From Oscheius tipulae (lineage: Eukaryota > Nematoda > Chromadorea > Rhabditida > Rhabditidae): a DNA stretch of 64,000 bases. The stretch covers positions 1,612,001-1,676,000 of the forward strand of contig JASJZH010000004.1 in assembly GCA_037178975.1 (NCBI GenBank), read 5' to 3'. Positions 35,721 to 45,958 of this stretch are shown here, one piece after another. The position numbers and the translations under genes are program-made. Every line of letters starts with the position of its first letter. Position 1 is the first letter of the stretch. The notes beneath the pieces are model-generated. The model searched no databases and was not told the DNA's origin. It saw nothing but the letters and a program-made list of their open reading frames with translations.

Positions 35721-38118
35721 TTCTGAAACATTTTCACTTGGGAAGTTCAGTAGACTGAAACAGATTAGCAATCTTGACTCTATGAAGGTCTTAGTGACGA
35801 CGGTATCCTTGAAACTACAATGAAGCGATGAAACAACATAAGTACCAATCAAACTTCTGTACACCGTCATTTTTGGGTTAGTATAGAATCCAAACTTGTT
35901 CACTTTTCACGACTTTTGTTGGATCTACCCTTGAAAATTTTGATGTAAGCTCTACTGGAAATTTAAAACCGAACAAAGCACAACCGCGGGCCAAAAAGGT
36001 AGAAGTTTTCGGGGTGAGATATTACATGAAAACAAGCAAAGTTCAAAATTTAACAAACTGTTTGTCCATTTGTTTTGCTAAGATAATGTTTCACGAAGAC
36101 TGTAGAGCGGTGCTCAAGACGTTTCAACACTTCGTATCTCGAGATATCTCGCCAAAAACCGACCTCTGATATTATTCTTTCCATCCATTAGCCCTACCCA
36201 GTTCAAAAAACCCGTCTATTGTCTCAAAGTAGCCTCTTCATTCTCTGAAGCATTAAATTGGATCAAAATCTGGTAACATTAGTGAGCGGGAGAACTGTCT
36301 CTTGACAGTGACGCGGAAAACTGGATTCGGGAAGGGGGAAAAGTAACGGTCGAGAGGACAAAGGACAAAGGACGAGGAGGATTTGTGGGAATGGGAACAG
36401 AATACAGAATACATAGACTATCTATCAGGCTTCGGGAAGCTTCTTTTGACATCGGACGACTACCAAGGGGTCAAGGCGGACAAACTTGAAGAAATGTAAA
36501 TTTTGCTGGCTAATTTTTTGAAACAAAACTGATTGGAATGCAATAATAGTAGATCAGTTTCATGAGTTCTTCATGAGTATCCAAACCCATAAAAGGAAAA
36601 GGGAGGAGCTCAAAAAAATTGTATTTTTTTGTTTCATCTATGACTGCTAAGGTACTGGAGATTATTGGAAGTGTTCCATGAAGGGAAAACAAGCAGAGGT
36701 AAGGAATTCGTATGCCTATCGTGTGCCGGGGTTATGGAGGATTGAATAATTTTTTATGTGACAGGTCCTCTATGTATCAGCAAACCTTTTTAGTTCACCA
36801 ATCTGTTGGCTCTTTCCTTTGTTGCTTTGTGTGGCATTTGAAGCATTCGAGTTCTTTCAATTGAATAACAGTGACAGCTGAATTCGAAGCGATCGAACTG
36901 AACTCTTTTCAAATATTTCCAGCGCACTGTATAGGAAACTAGCACATTGCTTATCTAGTAATTGTGTAATGAAGAGACGTAATATGATAGATGTTTCGCA
37001 AAGTAAACGAGGAATCCAGTACCTTTATGTTTTCAACAGTAGCGCATCTAGCATATTTGGCTCGTTTTTAGGATATAACTTTCAATAATGAGGAATAGAC
37101 GCATTGAAATGTCATAGGAAGAGGACGTATGAGCACTTCGTGAAACATTCGAACGTCTTCACAAGAGTCTCGATCTGAGGGAGCTTATCAGGAGTTCAAA
37201 GAAGGAAGGGACGAACACGTTTTTGAGAAAATAGTGTCCTACGAAAAACGGCCTAGCGGTCACTCCTCTCGACCATTTACCGGTCCTCACAGCGAACACC
37301 TCCTCACGCGAAAATGGCTGCTGGGGGAACGGGAGAACGCTTGACCCGTTTGTGTTGCAATAGGAGGGATGAGTAGGAGAGGCAGTCAAGCTACAGTGAT
37401 CATGGAAAAAAAGAACACAACATGTTCCTTGCTATGTACAAGGGCAAAATGTAAAACACATGAAGATCCGACCTGTAATCTTCCGTATCAAGATGAAACA
37501 AACTTTTTCTGGATACTGAATAAATTGTTTCTAGTTTTTTCCTACCGCAACTTGCAGAGTTTCTCTGATTCGAGAGCTGATCTTATAATGTACATGACAT
37601 ACAAAAAGACAATTTTCCACCCTGATTTCAATGCATTTTTCGAAAATAGTTATAGAAATCATAATTATTATTTTTTTTGGTTTCAACGAAATCTGATATT
37701 CTCGTTGTAGTGCAGACATATGATTAACCCATGGGTCTTTACTTGAAAAGATCGAACTAACTTCACATTTGTTTTTTTATGGGTGGTATGCTTTGCTATG
37801 TGAAACGAAGAAAAAGATTGCTTCATTCTGTTAGTAAAAGAACCCTGAGAGTATGGTGTCACAGAGCCGAGAAGACAATAAACACGAGCTAGTGGACTTA
37901 CGTTTCTTCTGAACTCAATTTTCAAACTTTATGCATCGTCCAAGTATGATTGCAACCCATGCAAACACGTTTTTGTTCATCGGCGAAACATAGAAATACG
38001 CTCCCTTCTTTCCCATTACCTGCTCTAATCGTTCCTATGAGAAATGATTTCCAATTTATGTTACTTCAAGAGAATCTCATAACCTTGTTTAGGATCATTT
38101 CCATGAAAAAGGCAAACT
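35721..38118. other. Intergenic, 2.4 kb
   Basis: No coding exon, RNA gene or mobile element recognised. A small AGGACAAAGGACAAAGGACG tandem lies at 36355-36376, with scattered GTGAAACA octamers. Confidence 0.5.
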
Positions 38119-40331
38119 TCACACATGAACATAGAGCTGCCTGTACTGTGGCTGCTCCTCAACTGTTCCTTCTACCGTATTCCCAGAAACTACTGTTTCA
38201 GAAGCATTGGATCTCGTCTCCTCATTGATTTCCACGGTCTCCTCGACCAACTTCTGCTCCACGTCTTCGTAATACGGAGGCGGCAGAGACAGCGAATCCT
38301 AAATTTTGTTTTTTGTTTCCATGAAACTATAAGATCCACGTCTCGAGCCTTGACATAGTCAGACTGTAGTCGTCTTTTCAGCTCGCGTTCTGATAGATGT
38401 CGCACTGAAAATCAAGAAAATATGAAACGGAGGAAAAATACAAACATCCGGCTTTGTAGATGGTCTGCATGACGAGGAAGTAGAGTCCGATGAGCAGAAT
38501 TGCAATGACGGCCGAGAGGGCGAAGCAGAAGGCCAGATACTGAAAAGGTATACATTTGCTCGAGATAGGGAAACTGTGATTGAACTTGTGATTCAGCTAT
38601 TTCTTCCTGAAGTATTCAAGCATAGCAGCAAAAAGAAGAAGCTATGTGAAAAAGGTGCAACAGAAAAATGCTTAAATGGTATTAAGACATATTTTTGTTT
38701 CAACTTCGATCTATCTGGAGGTCTGAACAGAAGTGCTCTTGTTAAGACTTTCATTGCTTTAGCTCAGGATTCGGGTTTGAAACTTTCCATGTTTTAGTAA
38801 ACAGATACAAACTACAGTTGTTCAATTTTTTTTTCGGAAAAGGATAATGTTCTGTTTCAATCAAGCTACATACCGAATCCGTATTCCGAGTCTGCTTAGA
38901 GGGAAAGGTGAAAGCGCTGTTCTTCAAATTGATCGTGATGGGTTCCATTCAGCGTGGCTACGTTGCATAATCAATCAAAGACGTTTTATCAAAAGGGAAC
39001 AGTTTAACTGTGTATTGACCGGCTGAGTATTGAACGTACCCACGGTATATGGGTTCCGCCACGTTCACTCTTTTCGCTGATAAACCTAACAGCCCGTGCG
39101 ACAAAACTAGTAAAGGAAGCGCACCCAGAACCTCGACTCCATAGCAGCCATTTCCTCATCCTGTTGGGTCGAGAACTCCGGTGACAGGATGAGGAGACGT
39201 CCTCCATTGGTCTCTTTCTCAACTTTTTCGCTATCGACTGGCTCTTCCATTGGTTGCTTGTTACCAGGTGAAGGCTGCCTCAAATCCCAACTAAAGGTTC
39301 ACATCATTGGTTGAAGAAAAAGGAAGAAAAACCTGTGGCCTTGACTAATCGTCTGCTCGCATCTATTGCCCTTGTAGCCCGTGAAACAGAGACAAACCTG
39401 AAATTGTATCAAGCCGATCATAAAAATAAGAGCCTGTTTACGTCGAGCTCCCTATCGGTACCGATTGCACATCTGGTCTTGATGGCCGGGGCGAAAACTT
39501 CCGGGGGGTTTGTGCAGCTAAAAAATAAATAGGCTCGAAAAATGGTTGGGATACTTGAGGGCGAAGGGTCGACCACTGGTACAGCTGTGGATGCGTTCAC
39601 AATAACGGCCGTAGTAGCCAACCAGACAAACACATCTGAGAATTTTTATTGTTTCACGAGGAAGGGTTATGTAAACATCGTTTTTCAGGCGGCTGATATT
39701 CTTTGATCGAAGAGAAGTCAAAATTTTGAATAGGGCAAGACCCCAAACCGACAATTGTCGCATCTTTTAGCCCTCTAGAAGACAGTAGTCTTTGCAAGTT
39801 TGGCTTCTGCACGAAAACGTTACAAAAATCTCTGTTGCTTCACTGGACACAGTAAAGTTCGGCGCTACTCAGGAAGCACTTTTGAACATGCGAATAATCG
39901 ACTACCTTACGAGTAATTCTCTGCGTCGAGACCCCAGTTTTGGCAACCGTCTGTCTAGCAATACCTGAAGAAAAACCATGTCATGTCCCCGCTGTCCTAG
40001 CGTGTAAGAAGTCTGGAATGGAAGGGAAAGTGAGAGAATCACGATTCAGTTGAAACACAAATGTTCCATGTCTAATACTAGGCCAGGACAAAACAGAGCA
40101 TGCTTTTTGGCAATCGCTTATGCTTGAACTTTTTGTTTCACCGCTTCCTTACTTATTATGAGCCGCTCCATGTACGATCTTCTCGAATATGGTGAATTCA
40201 CGAACAGTACCCTCTGGATCACATAGAGATCCTTTTCGAAGCTCTGCAATAAGGAAAGTTTGAGGAAAAGCAACTTAAGTACCTCCTAACGAGACAGAAA
40301 ACAATGCAAGAAGTAGACAAAAAACCTTCAT
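38119..40331 (-). CDS. Type I membrane protein with EGF-like domains and cytoplasmic PPPYY motif; contains one in-frame TAG
   Basis: Eleven exons: 40283-40331, 40153-40243, 39911-39964, 39555-39635, 39442-39517, 39333-39397, 39132-39290, 38874-38916, 38446-38539, 38340-38404 and 38119-38298, with matching phases throughout; 318 codons. A signal peptide (MKVFCLLLALFSVSLG) directly follows a TTTTTAG acceptor. EGF-like modules: YC-stop-TDGCQNWG ... CVCLVGYYGRYCE, then SCTSG ... CTNPPEV ... RCAIGTDRELDVCLCFTGYK with GNRCE. An acidic stalk, a membrane span (AFCFALSAVIAILLIGLYFL), basic residues and a cytosolic tail with LPPPYYEDV, a PPxY ligand for WW domains, follow. The TAG at 39955-39957 falls between the first two Cys of EGF 1. 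The exon 8 acceptor (GAACAG) is weak. No orthologue is recognised. Confidence 0.72.
38943..39066 (+). repeat. Dispersed GGGTCCCGCCAC-type repeat (split copy)
   Basis: CATTCAGCGTGGCTACGTTG and, ~90 bp on, ATATGGGTTCCGCCACGTTC match the two blocks found adjacent at 13695-13735 and near 24290-24350. This lies in an intron of the EGF-TM gene. Confidence 0.45.
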
Positions 40332-40845
40332 CTAAAAATTCAAAATAAAACCGTTCTAAAATTAAATACAGTTGTGTTCTCAACGGCGCTTGCCAGGGTT
40401 GAATGCGTTCGTCAACATGCTGATAAGATATTAATCGCCTGCAAACAAGCCTATGGCTTTTACTGTTGTACAGTACAAGGTCACAAGAACCGTGAGATTG
40501 GTGAGAAAAAAAAAATCAAGAAATGGCCATCAGTTTCTACATTCAGTAACGTTCTTGTTTCAAGGTCTCGTTATCAACTACAAATTTGAAAGTTGCAGGC
40601 ATAATTTTGTTAACAAGAAAGGTGTAAACGATTGGCTTATCTATGAACAGTGAAACACAACTGAAAGTTGCTATTCTAGAGTTAGCTCGACGGGATTATT
40701 GGTTTTCCAATTTGGTCCGCAGCTATTCTATTCGAGTCAAGAGACAATTCTTTCGATGGATAACAATCTTTCCGTTGTTTTAGGCACTGGACCCTATCGA
40801 AGCAACAATCCCCGCTCTGGCAACTTTTTCGCATCTCTCTCGTAC

Positions 40846-40886
40846 GATATAAGGAGGTGATTGTCCAAATGAACAAAGCAGCATGA
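40846..40886 (+). promoter_or_regulatory. Collagen promoter TATA-like element and 5-codon uORF
   Basis: GATATAAGG lies at 40846-40854, about 30 nt before the collagen ATG. An upstream ATG at 40869 opens a 5-codon frame whose TGA (40884-40886) overlaps the collagen start at 40883 as ATGA. If the transcript starts upstream of 40869, the uORF could lower initiation at the main start. Confidence 0.45.
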
Positions 40887-41909
40887 CAGATCGACTTCTC
40901 GTCAAAACTGCTAGTGGAATAAGTGTGGCGGCTCTATTTCTGGCCCTGGGATTCTCTCTGGTCGTCTACAACGAGTTGCACGAGTGGCATGGGCATGTGA
41001 AGCAGGAGATGGAAGAGTTCCAGGCATATTTTCAACCTTTACCCATCAAAATCCATGTTTCAGATGTACACAGACGACGCCTGGAACTTGCTCCTTGAAA
41101 AATCTCGACCATCTCTGGATTCAATCATTGGTCGAGCCAGGAGACAGTCCACAGGCTGTAGCTGTGGCTCGCAGCCCGCAAATTGCCCCCAAGGTCCGGC
41201 TGGTCAACCCGGACGGCCTGGAGACCCCGGAATTGACGGAAATGATGGACAACCCGGACCGGATGGATCTGAGCAATCGGGAAACTATTACGGAGCCCCT
41301 GGTAATTGTCTGAAGTGTCCAGCTGGTCCGGTCGGACTCAGAGGACCTAGAGGCTCACGAGGTGACATCGGAAGACAAGGAATGCAGGGAAAAGCTGGCC
41401 GAAATGGCAGAAACGGCAAGGAGGGTCCTTGTGGGCCACCAGGAGACCAAGGACAGACTGGGGAGGCAGGGTTGGATGGCTTGAAAGGACCTGATGGGCA
41501 GAACGGATCTCGCGGAATCGGACAGCCTGGTCTGCCAGGAGCTACAGGAAGTCCTGGGCCACAAGGTGCTACCGGTCCGGATGGAAAAGAAGGACTGGCT
41601 GGAGAGATAGGAGACGAGGGAGCTGTGGGGGAATCAGGACAGCCTGGAGAACCTGGAAGTGATGGAGAGCCAGGAAATGTTGGAGAGACAGGAGCTCCTG
41701 GTCCAGACGGAAACTATTGTCAGTGCCCGAAGAGATCTGCGCTGCTGGGAAAAAGACCAGGAGAGCTGGAGGTGAGAGACTGACTGTTCCTGTCCCTGTC
41801 CCTGTCCCTCAGTTACCCTCTCACCCCAAAATTTCAGGTAGACCCCTCCTCCAGATCCAACCAAGGCTACAAGAGGACAATCAGACGTCGTCGAATCATT
41901 CGAGGTTGA
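40883..41909 (+). CDS. Nematode cuticle collagen
   Basis: Exons 40883-41023, 41064-41771 and 41838-41909; 306 aa. An N-terminal hydrophobic segment (SVAALFLALGFSLVVYNEL) is followed by YTDDAWNLL, the collagen N-domain block near the cleavage region. RARR near residue 72 is a subtilisin/furin-type site, followed by Cys clusters CSC, CLKC and CQC flanking Gly-X-Y tracts. The C-tail is YKRTIRRRRIIRG. Cuticle collagens are secreted by hypodermis and trimerise in the extracellular cuticle. The frame needs a 40-nt intron 41024-41063 that starts GC (CAG|GCATAT) and ends TTTCAG. AATAAA is at 41918. Confidence 0.93.
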
Positions 41910-41917
41910 GAGCCTCA

Positions 41918-41923
41918 AATAAA
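41918..41923 (+). terminator. Polyadenylation signal of the collagen gene
   Basis: AATAAA 9 nt after the collagen stop codon. Confidence 0.7.
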
Positions 41924-42025
41924 GTACTCTCTAGTAAATGATTTAACGTACATCAATCACTGTGCTTACGTCTTTTCTCTCTACTTCTTGACGAAAGACT
42001 TGAGAAGGCTGGTGCCCTTCTACTT

Positions 42026-44338
42026 CTACAGATTGCAGCGGCCACGTATCGAAGCGTTGTCCATTTGGCTCGGACTGGGTCGAATGACGCTATTTCTATT
42101 GGGCTGTGGTGGCGACAGCGGGGCCTTGGCGGACTGATCGGAGAGACTGTTCGATTCCGGCTGCTGCTTCTTGTCCTCGGTCCCGAAGATGAAGTCTACC
42201 TTGCGATTCATCAGCTGCGACAGACGCGACGTCTTGCCCTTCTCGTCGCTGTCGTTTTTAGCCTCGTGGACGTCGGACTGCGTCAGCACACTGCTGATCA
42301 ACTGTCCGTTGAAACGGCGCGCTCCCGGGGCCAGAATCATATCGAAGAAGCTGCTGCGTAAGAGCTCACGGCCCCCGAGACGCTCCTTTGGCTTGTAGAC
42401 GAGAATCTTGCCTAGGAAGAAGACGGCTTCCATGTGGGTGTCGGGAAGGACAGACTGCAGACCACAACCGATGGCCTTGTCTTCCGGGACGGCTTCCAGG
42501 CGGGTAGGAACACGCATCGCCTGAAAAAACGTAAATTTATGCTGTTTGGGACATCCAAAAAGCAAATTTGAGGCTCTTCGAAGAAGAACTGTTCTCATCA
42601 TGTTTCACGGTTTACTTATTCTTGCAGCATCCGAGATTTCTTACTGAAGGCTAGTAACAAGCACTCCGAATGCCTATCGGTTCTGATTGGAGCCAGTTTT
42701 AAACATTGTCCAAGTTGATTGATTCCCATGATATCAGCAAACTGTTTCACAAGCACTATTTCAAATTCATCAAATCTTCTCTATTCGAGTAGGCAGACGG
42801 GTCCTTACAGGCCAGTGGACAATTATAGGTCAGTGGTTTGAGTCTCTGGTTCATTGTGTATTCTAATAGAATCTGCTGGCAGCCTCTGTTCTCTATAGGA
42901 TAGCAACTTAGTACATCGTCTAATCCTTCTCTTATTTCCAGTGTTCAGATCAACACAATCTCTTATCGACTCCCCACGCCGATTCTTTAGATCCCCTGCC
43001 CCAACTCACCTTGACATCGCTCTCCGAGGGTATTCCCAGCGTGCTGAAGATCAAACGGAGCTGATGTTTGGCATCTCGTCCGGCAAAGAGCACCTGTCGG
43101 CGGAGCATCTCACCGACGACACAGCCAGCCGACCACAGGTCTACAGTCCAGGTGTAGTAGGTCGATCCGAGCAGGAGTTCCGGTGGCCGATAGAATCGAG
43201 TAACCTGGTAAGAAGTCGAGGCCTGGTTGTGTTGAATGATCTTCGCCGAGCCGAAATCGCCAATCTTGAGCATTCCCGAGGAGTGATCGATGAGAATGTT
43301 GACAGGCTTGATGTCTCGATGGGCTATGTTCTCCTAAAGTTGTTTTTTGTTAGGTAAAAACGAATGGAACCTGGCAGAGGTACTTGAGTCCGGTGAAGAG
43401 TTGGAACGTGTAGAGCTTGATATCAGTAATGTCGAGAATGACCTTATTCAAGACGCTCGCCAATGTATCAGGCATAAAGTCGAAGACGAACGACTCACAG
43501 ACACGATCGTCGCGCATCTTGTTCGAGAAGGCGTAAAGCATTTGGACGATGTTCTTGTGGCGCTTGCGACTGACCCCCGTCAGGAAGATCATCTCAAAGT
43601 TGCGGTCACGACTCTCTGGAAAGGGGGTGAGTATGAGGGTAGTTCTCGTCTGTGTATCTATAGTACTGGCTTCACATATGTTCGTGTCTGTAACTCCTCT
43701 ACCTCTACTGATGAACTCAAACTTCCCATGCCCAGGTATCTCAGTCTCTGTGTCTCTCTGTCTCCCGCCTCAGATATTCATTTTCCAGTTCAAAAAGCCT
43801 CTGCGACTGTCTCCCCAGCTTCATACACTCCGGTATCTCTGCTTATATATCTTTTCTGTAACTCTGTGATCTTTGCGCTAGTTCAAGAGTGTCTCGGCGT
43901 CTATACTTTTACCACTTTTCTATCTCTGTACATGTGAATCTTTCGGTTTCTTCGGTTAGACCTGTCTTATAGTGCTATCTGATTCATGTTTCACTATCGT
44001 ACCGCTGTCTTACAAATATTCAGTTGGTTCTAGCGCCCACTTGCTTGTGCGCAAGTCTTGTCTTTCCGTTCCAGTTTTGCGTATCTACTACCCCAAAAAG
44101 CAGAGTAACCCACCAGGCCAGGTTTTCTTTATGGCGATCTCCTTGGTGCTTCCGGTCGGCTGTATCAATGTCCCGCGGTAAACATTCGAAAATACGCCGC
44201 TCGCGTGCAGATGTAGATTCATCATCCGCAACTTGACGTCCTTCATGTCCGGCATCTCTTTGGCTGCCTGGAAGATTCGAGAAGTGGACTCTACCCAGTG
44301 AGTGGGCCTACCTGCTCGATGATCTTCTTGTCGCCCAT
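42026..44338 (-). CDS. GSK3-like CMGC serine/threonine protein kinase
   Basis: Exons 44312-44338, 44114-44267, 43371-43615, 43010-43333 and 42026-42520, in phase, give 414 aa. Visible kinase motifs: LHASGVFSNVYRG (nucleotide loop, with only one Gly left in place of GxGxxG), EIAIKKTW (catalytic Lys), IAHRDIKPVNILI (HRD loop), IGDFGSAK (DFG plus the GSK3-type SAK), TSYQVTRFYRPPELLLG (activation-segment Tyr and P+1 loop) and VDLWSAGCVVGEML. The SAK Lys and HRD Arg of the phosphate-priming pocket are present. The degenerate Gly loop and ~110-residue Ser/Gln-rich C-tail set it apart from canonical GSK3; it is closer to divergent nematode GSK3-like kinases. The conserved catalytic residues suggest it is active. 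Confidence 0.9.
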
Positions 44339-44498
44339 TTGGCAAGTCGAAGAGGGCGTCCCTCGTTGAAGCTGTCTGCAACTGTGACTACTAATTGTGT
44401 CCTTTTAAAAAAAGTTTTACGAGGAAGTTTGCAAGAAAAATTGGTTTGTAAAACAAAAGCAACAAGGTAATTACTGCGAGTTCTTTACTGCAGTTGGG

Positions 44499-44806
44499 TC
44501 AGACGCTTGCTATGACCGAGTTGGCGATCATGTGGGCATTGTTGAGCTGGTAGCCACCGCTGGTGACCTTGGCAATGGGGACGGTTCTGTCCTGACAGCT
44601 CTGGATGATTAGCTCGTCTCTCGCCACGACTGCCTCCTTGGACAGCTTCAGCCTTCCTAGCGGATTGCCTTCCAGACAGTCGGTTCCCGCGATCCTACGG
44701 GTAGATGAACGCATTGAAAACGTCCAGAATGTAGACGCGGGAGACTAGACCCAGATCTCGCTCGTGACCATTCCCCTGATAAGCATCCAGATTGACTATC
44801 ACGACT
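44499..44806 (-). pseudogene. HDAC11-like (class IV histone deacetylase) pseudogene fragment
   Basis: Frame 1 encodes VVIVNLDAYQGNGHERDLG then RVYILDVFNAFIYP, followed by TAG. In the next frame, starting 1 nt later, come AGTDCLEGNPLGRLKLSKEA and DELIIQSC ... VPIAKVTSGGYQLNN to a TGA. These match two blocks of HDAC11 that are ~60 residues apart in the intact enzyme (LDAHQGNGHERD and AGTD-LEGD ... VTSGGYQ). Here they abut with a stop and frameshift, and no GT-AG intron can restore them. Upstream of VVIVNLD an in-frame TGA occurs and no clear catalytic-half exon is seen. Confidence 0.75.
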
Positions 44807-45958
44807 CTTCACGAGCCCCTGTTCCAGAAGAACCTTTGGGCGACGTAGTCGAGTGAAATTAAAAGTTTTAGGGCAAGGAGAAAAAAATATTTTTTGAGAC
44901 CTTTGTGTCGCCACTTCAGCATCTAACAAGGTAGTCTTTGCCAGCTAGAGCACCAGTTTTCCATGACCTGGTCATAGACGAGGATTCCAGTGCAGTCATC
45001 TAATTGTGTTACCAACATGCGACGATTATGACAACGACAAACGCGTACCATCTCGTCGCCGAAAGACGCCTCTATCTACCCGAACTGTGTCGGACTGATA
45101 GAAAGAGTATTTCATCTAAGCTCTTTGGAAACAAAATACGATGACTTGCCGAACTCTGCACAAATTGTACGATGCTACTCGTTGATCTGATCTGCACTGA
45201 AGCATGCCAGTCACTTGCCTACCTCTTCTAATTGCCCCTCGACTAGGCCAAGCCACCTTGAAGAAGCTTCTGATTGACAGAGTCTATTTCCAGAAAGTTC
45301 ATAAAGCGCCGTGTGTCCCGTAAACAATGCTCAATGTCCACTTCCATAATTGGTTTCCACCACGTTCTCTCCCCATACTAAATCCAATTGTTCTCGCTCT
45401 CTATTTTTCAGGTTCAGCGATCGGTTTGTAATGAAGGCTATAGGGAGAAAAAGCGGCTAACGAGGTCAATTCTTATTTTTGACGAGTCATATAATGCCGT
45501 CTAGAGATGGCACTATAGTCTTTTTTAAACCTCTGGTGTCAGCCTGTCAATCGGTTTTCTCCTTCTCACCCTGTATCATGATGCCTCACCATCTTCTTTG
45601 TGTCCGTCAGAGTACCTGGTGCCTGTCAATCTGGCTTTTGTTCTGTCCCACTTGCCTGTGATGATTTGTCATCCTGTCCTGACATCCTGTAAACAATGTG
45701 CCATCTTGTTCCATTCTTGTGCCTCTCAAACTGTCGCCTTCCTAGTCCTGTTAATCTGTCCTCCGGTCCTGTCAGCCTGTTTGCCTCATCCTGTCCCTGT
45801 CAAATCTCTTTCTATTTATACTTCTCAATCTGTCACCCTATTGCCTGTTCCTACAGACCGGTCATGCCTTGGACCCTGACAACTTCCTCATCCTCCTCGT
45901 CAGTCTGACTACTTGATTTGTGGTTCGATCTGCCGTACTGTCAACTTACAAAGTTTAG
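44807..45958. other. Intergenic between HDAC11 relic and 7TM gene
   Basis: 44807-45400 may hold further degraded HDAC11 sequence on the - strand but nothing alignable by eye. 45540-45870 is pyrimidine-rich with about a dozen CCTGTC/CTGTC words. Confidence 0.45.
45540..45870 (+). repeat. CTGTC-rich degenerate repeat tract
   Basis: Words such as GCCTGTCAATC, ATCCTGTC and GTCCTGTTAATCTGTCC recur irregularly on one strand. The frames through it are by-products of composition. Confidence 0.5.

Noticed and set aside
38874-38948. ATG at 38948 as start of a separate short TM protein (MEPITINLKN...)
   Set aside because: The frame has a stop directly before this ATG, and part of the segment belongs to a dispersed repeat; joining at 38916 from the EGF exon keeps phase, so one gene is simpler.
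41355-41918. - strand frames opposite the collagen
   Set aside because: Gly-X-Y repeats force open frames on the other strand; no independent support.
43347-43937. 196-codon + strand frame overlapping the GSK3-like gene
   Set aside because: It is antisense to kinase exon 3 and continues into a CTGTC-rich intron.
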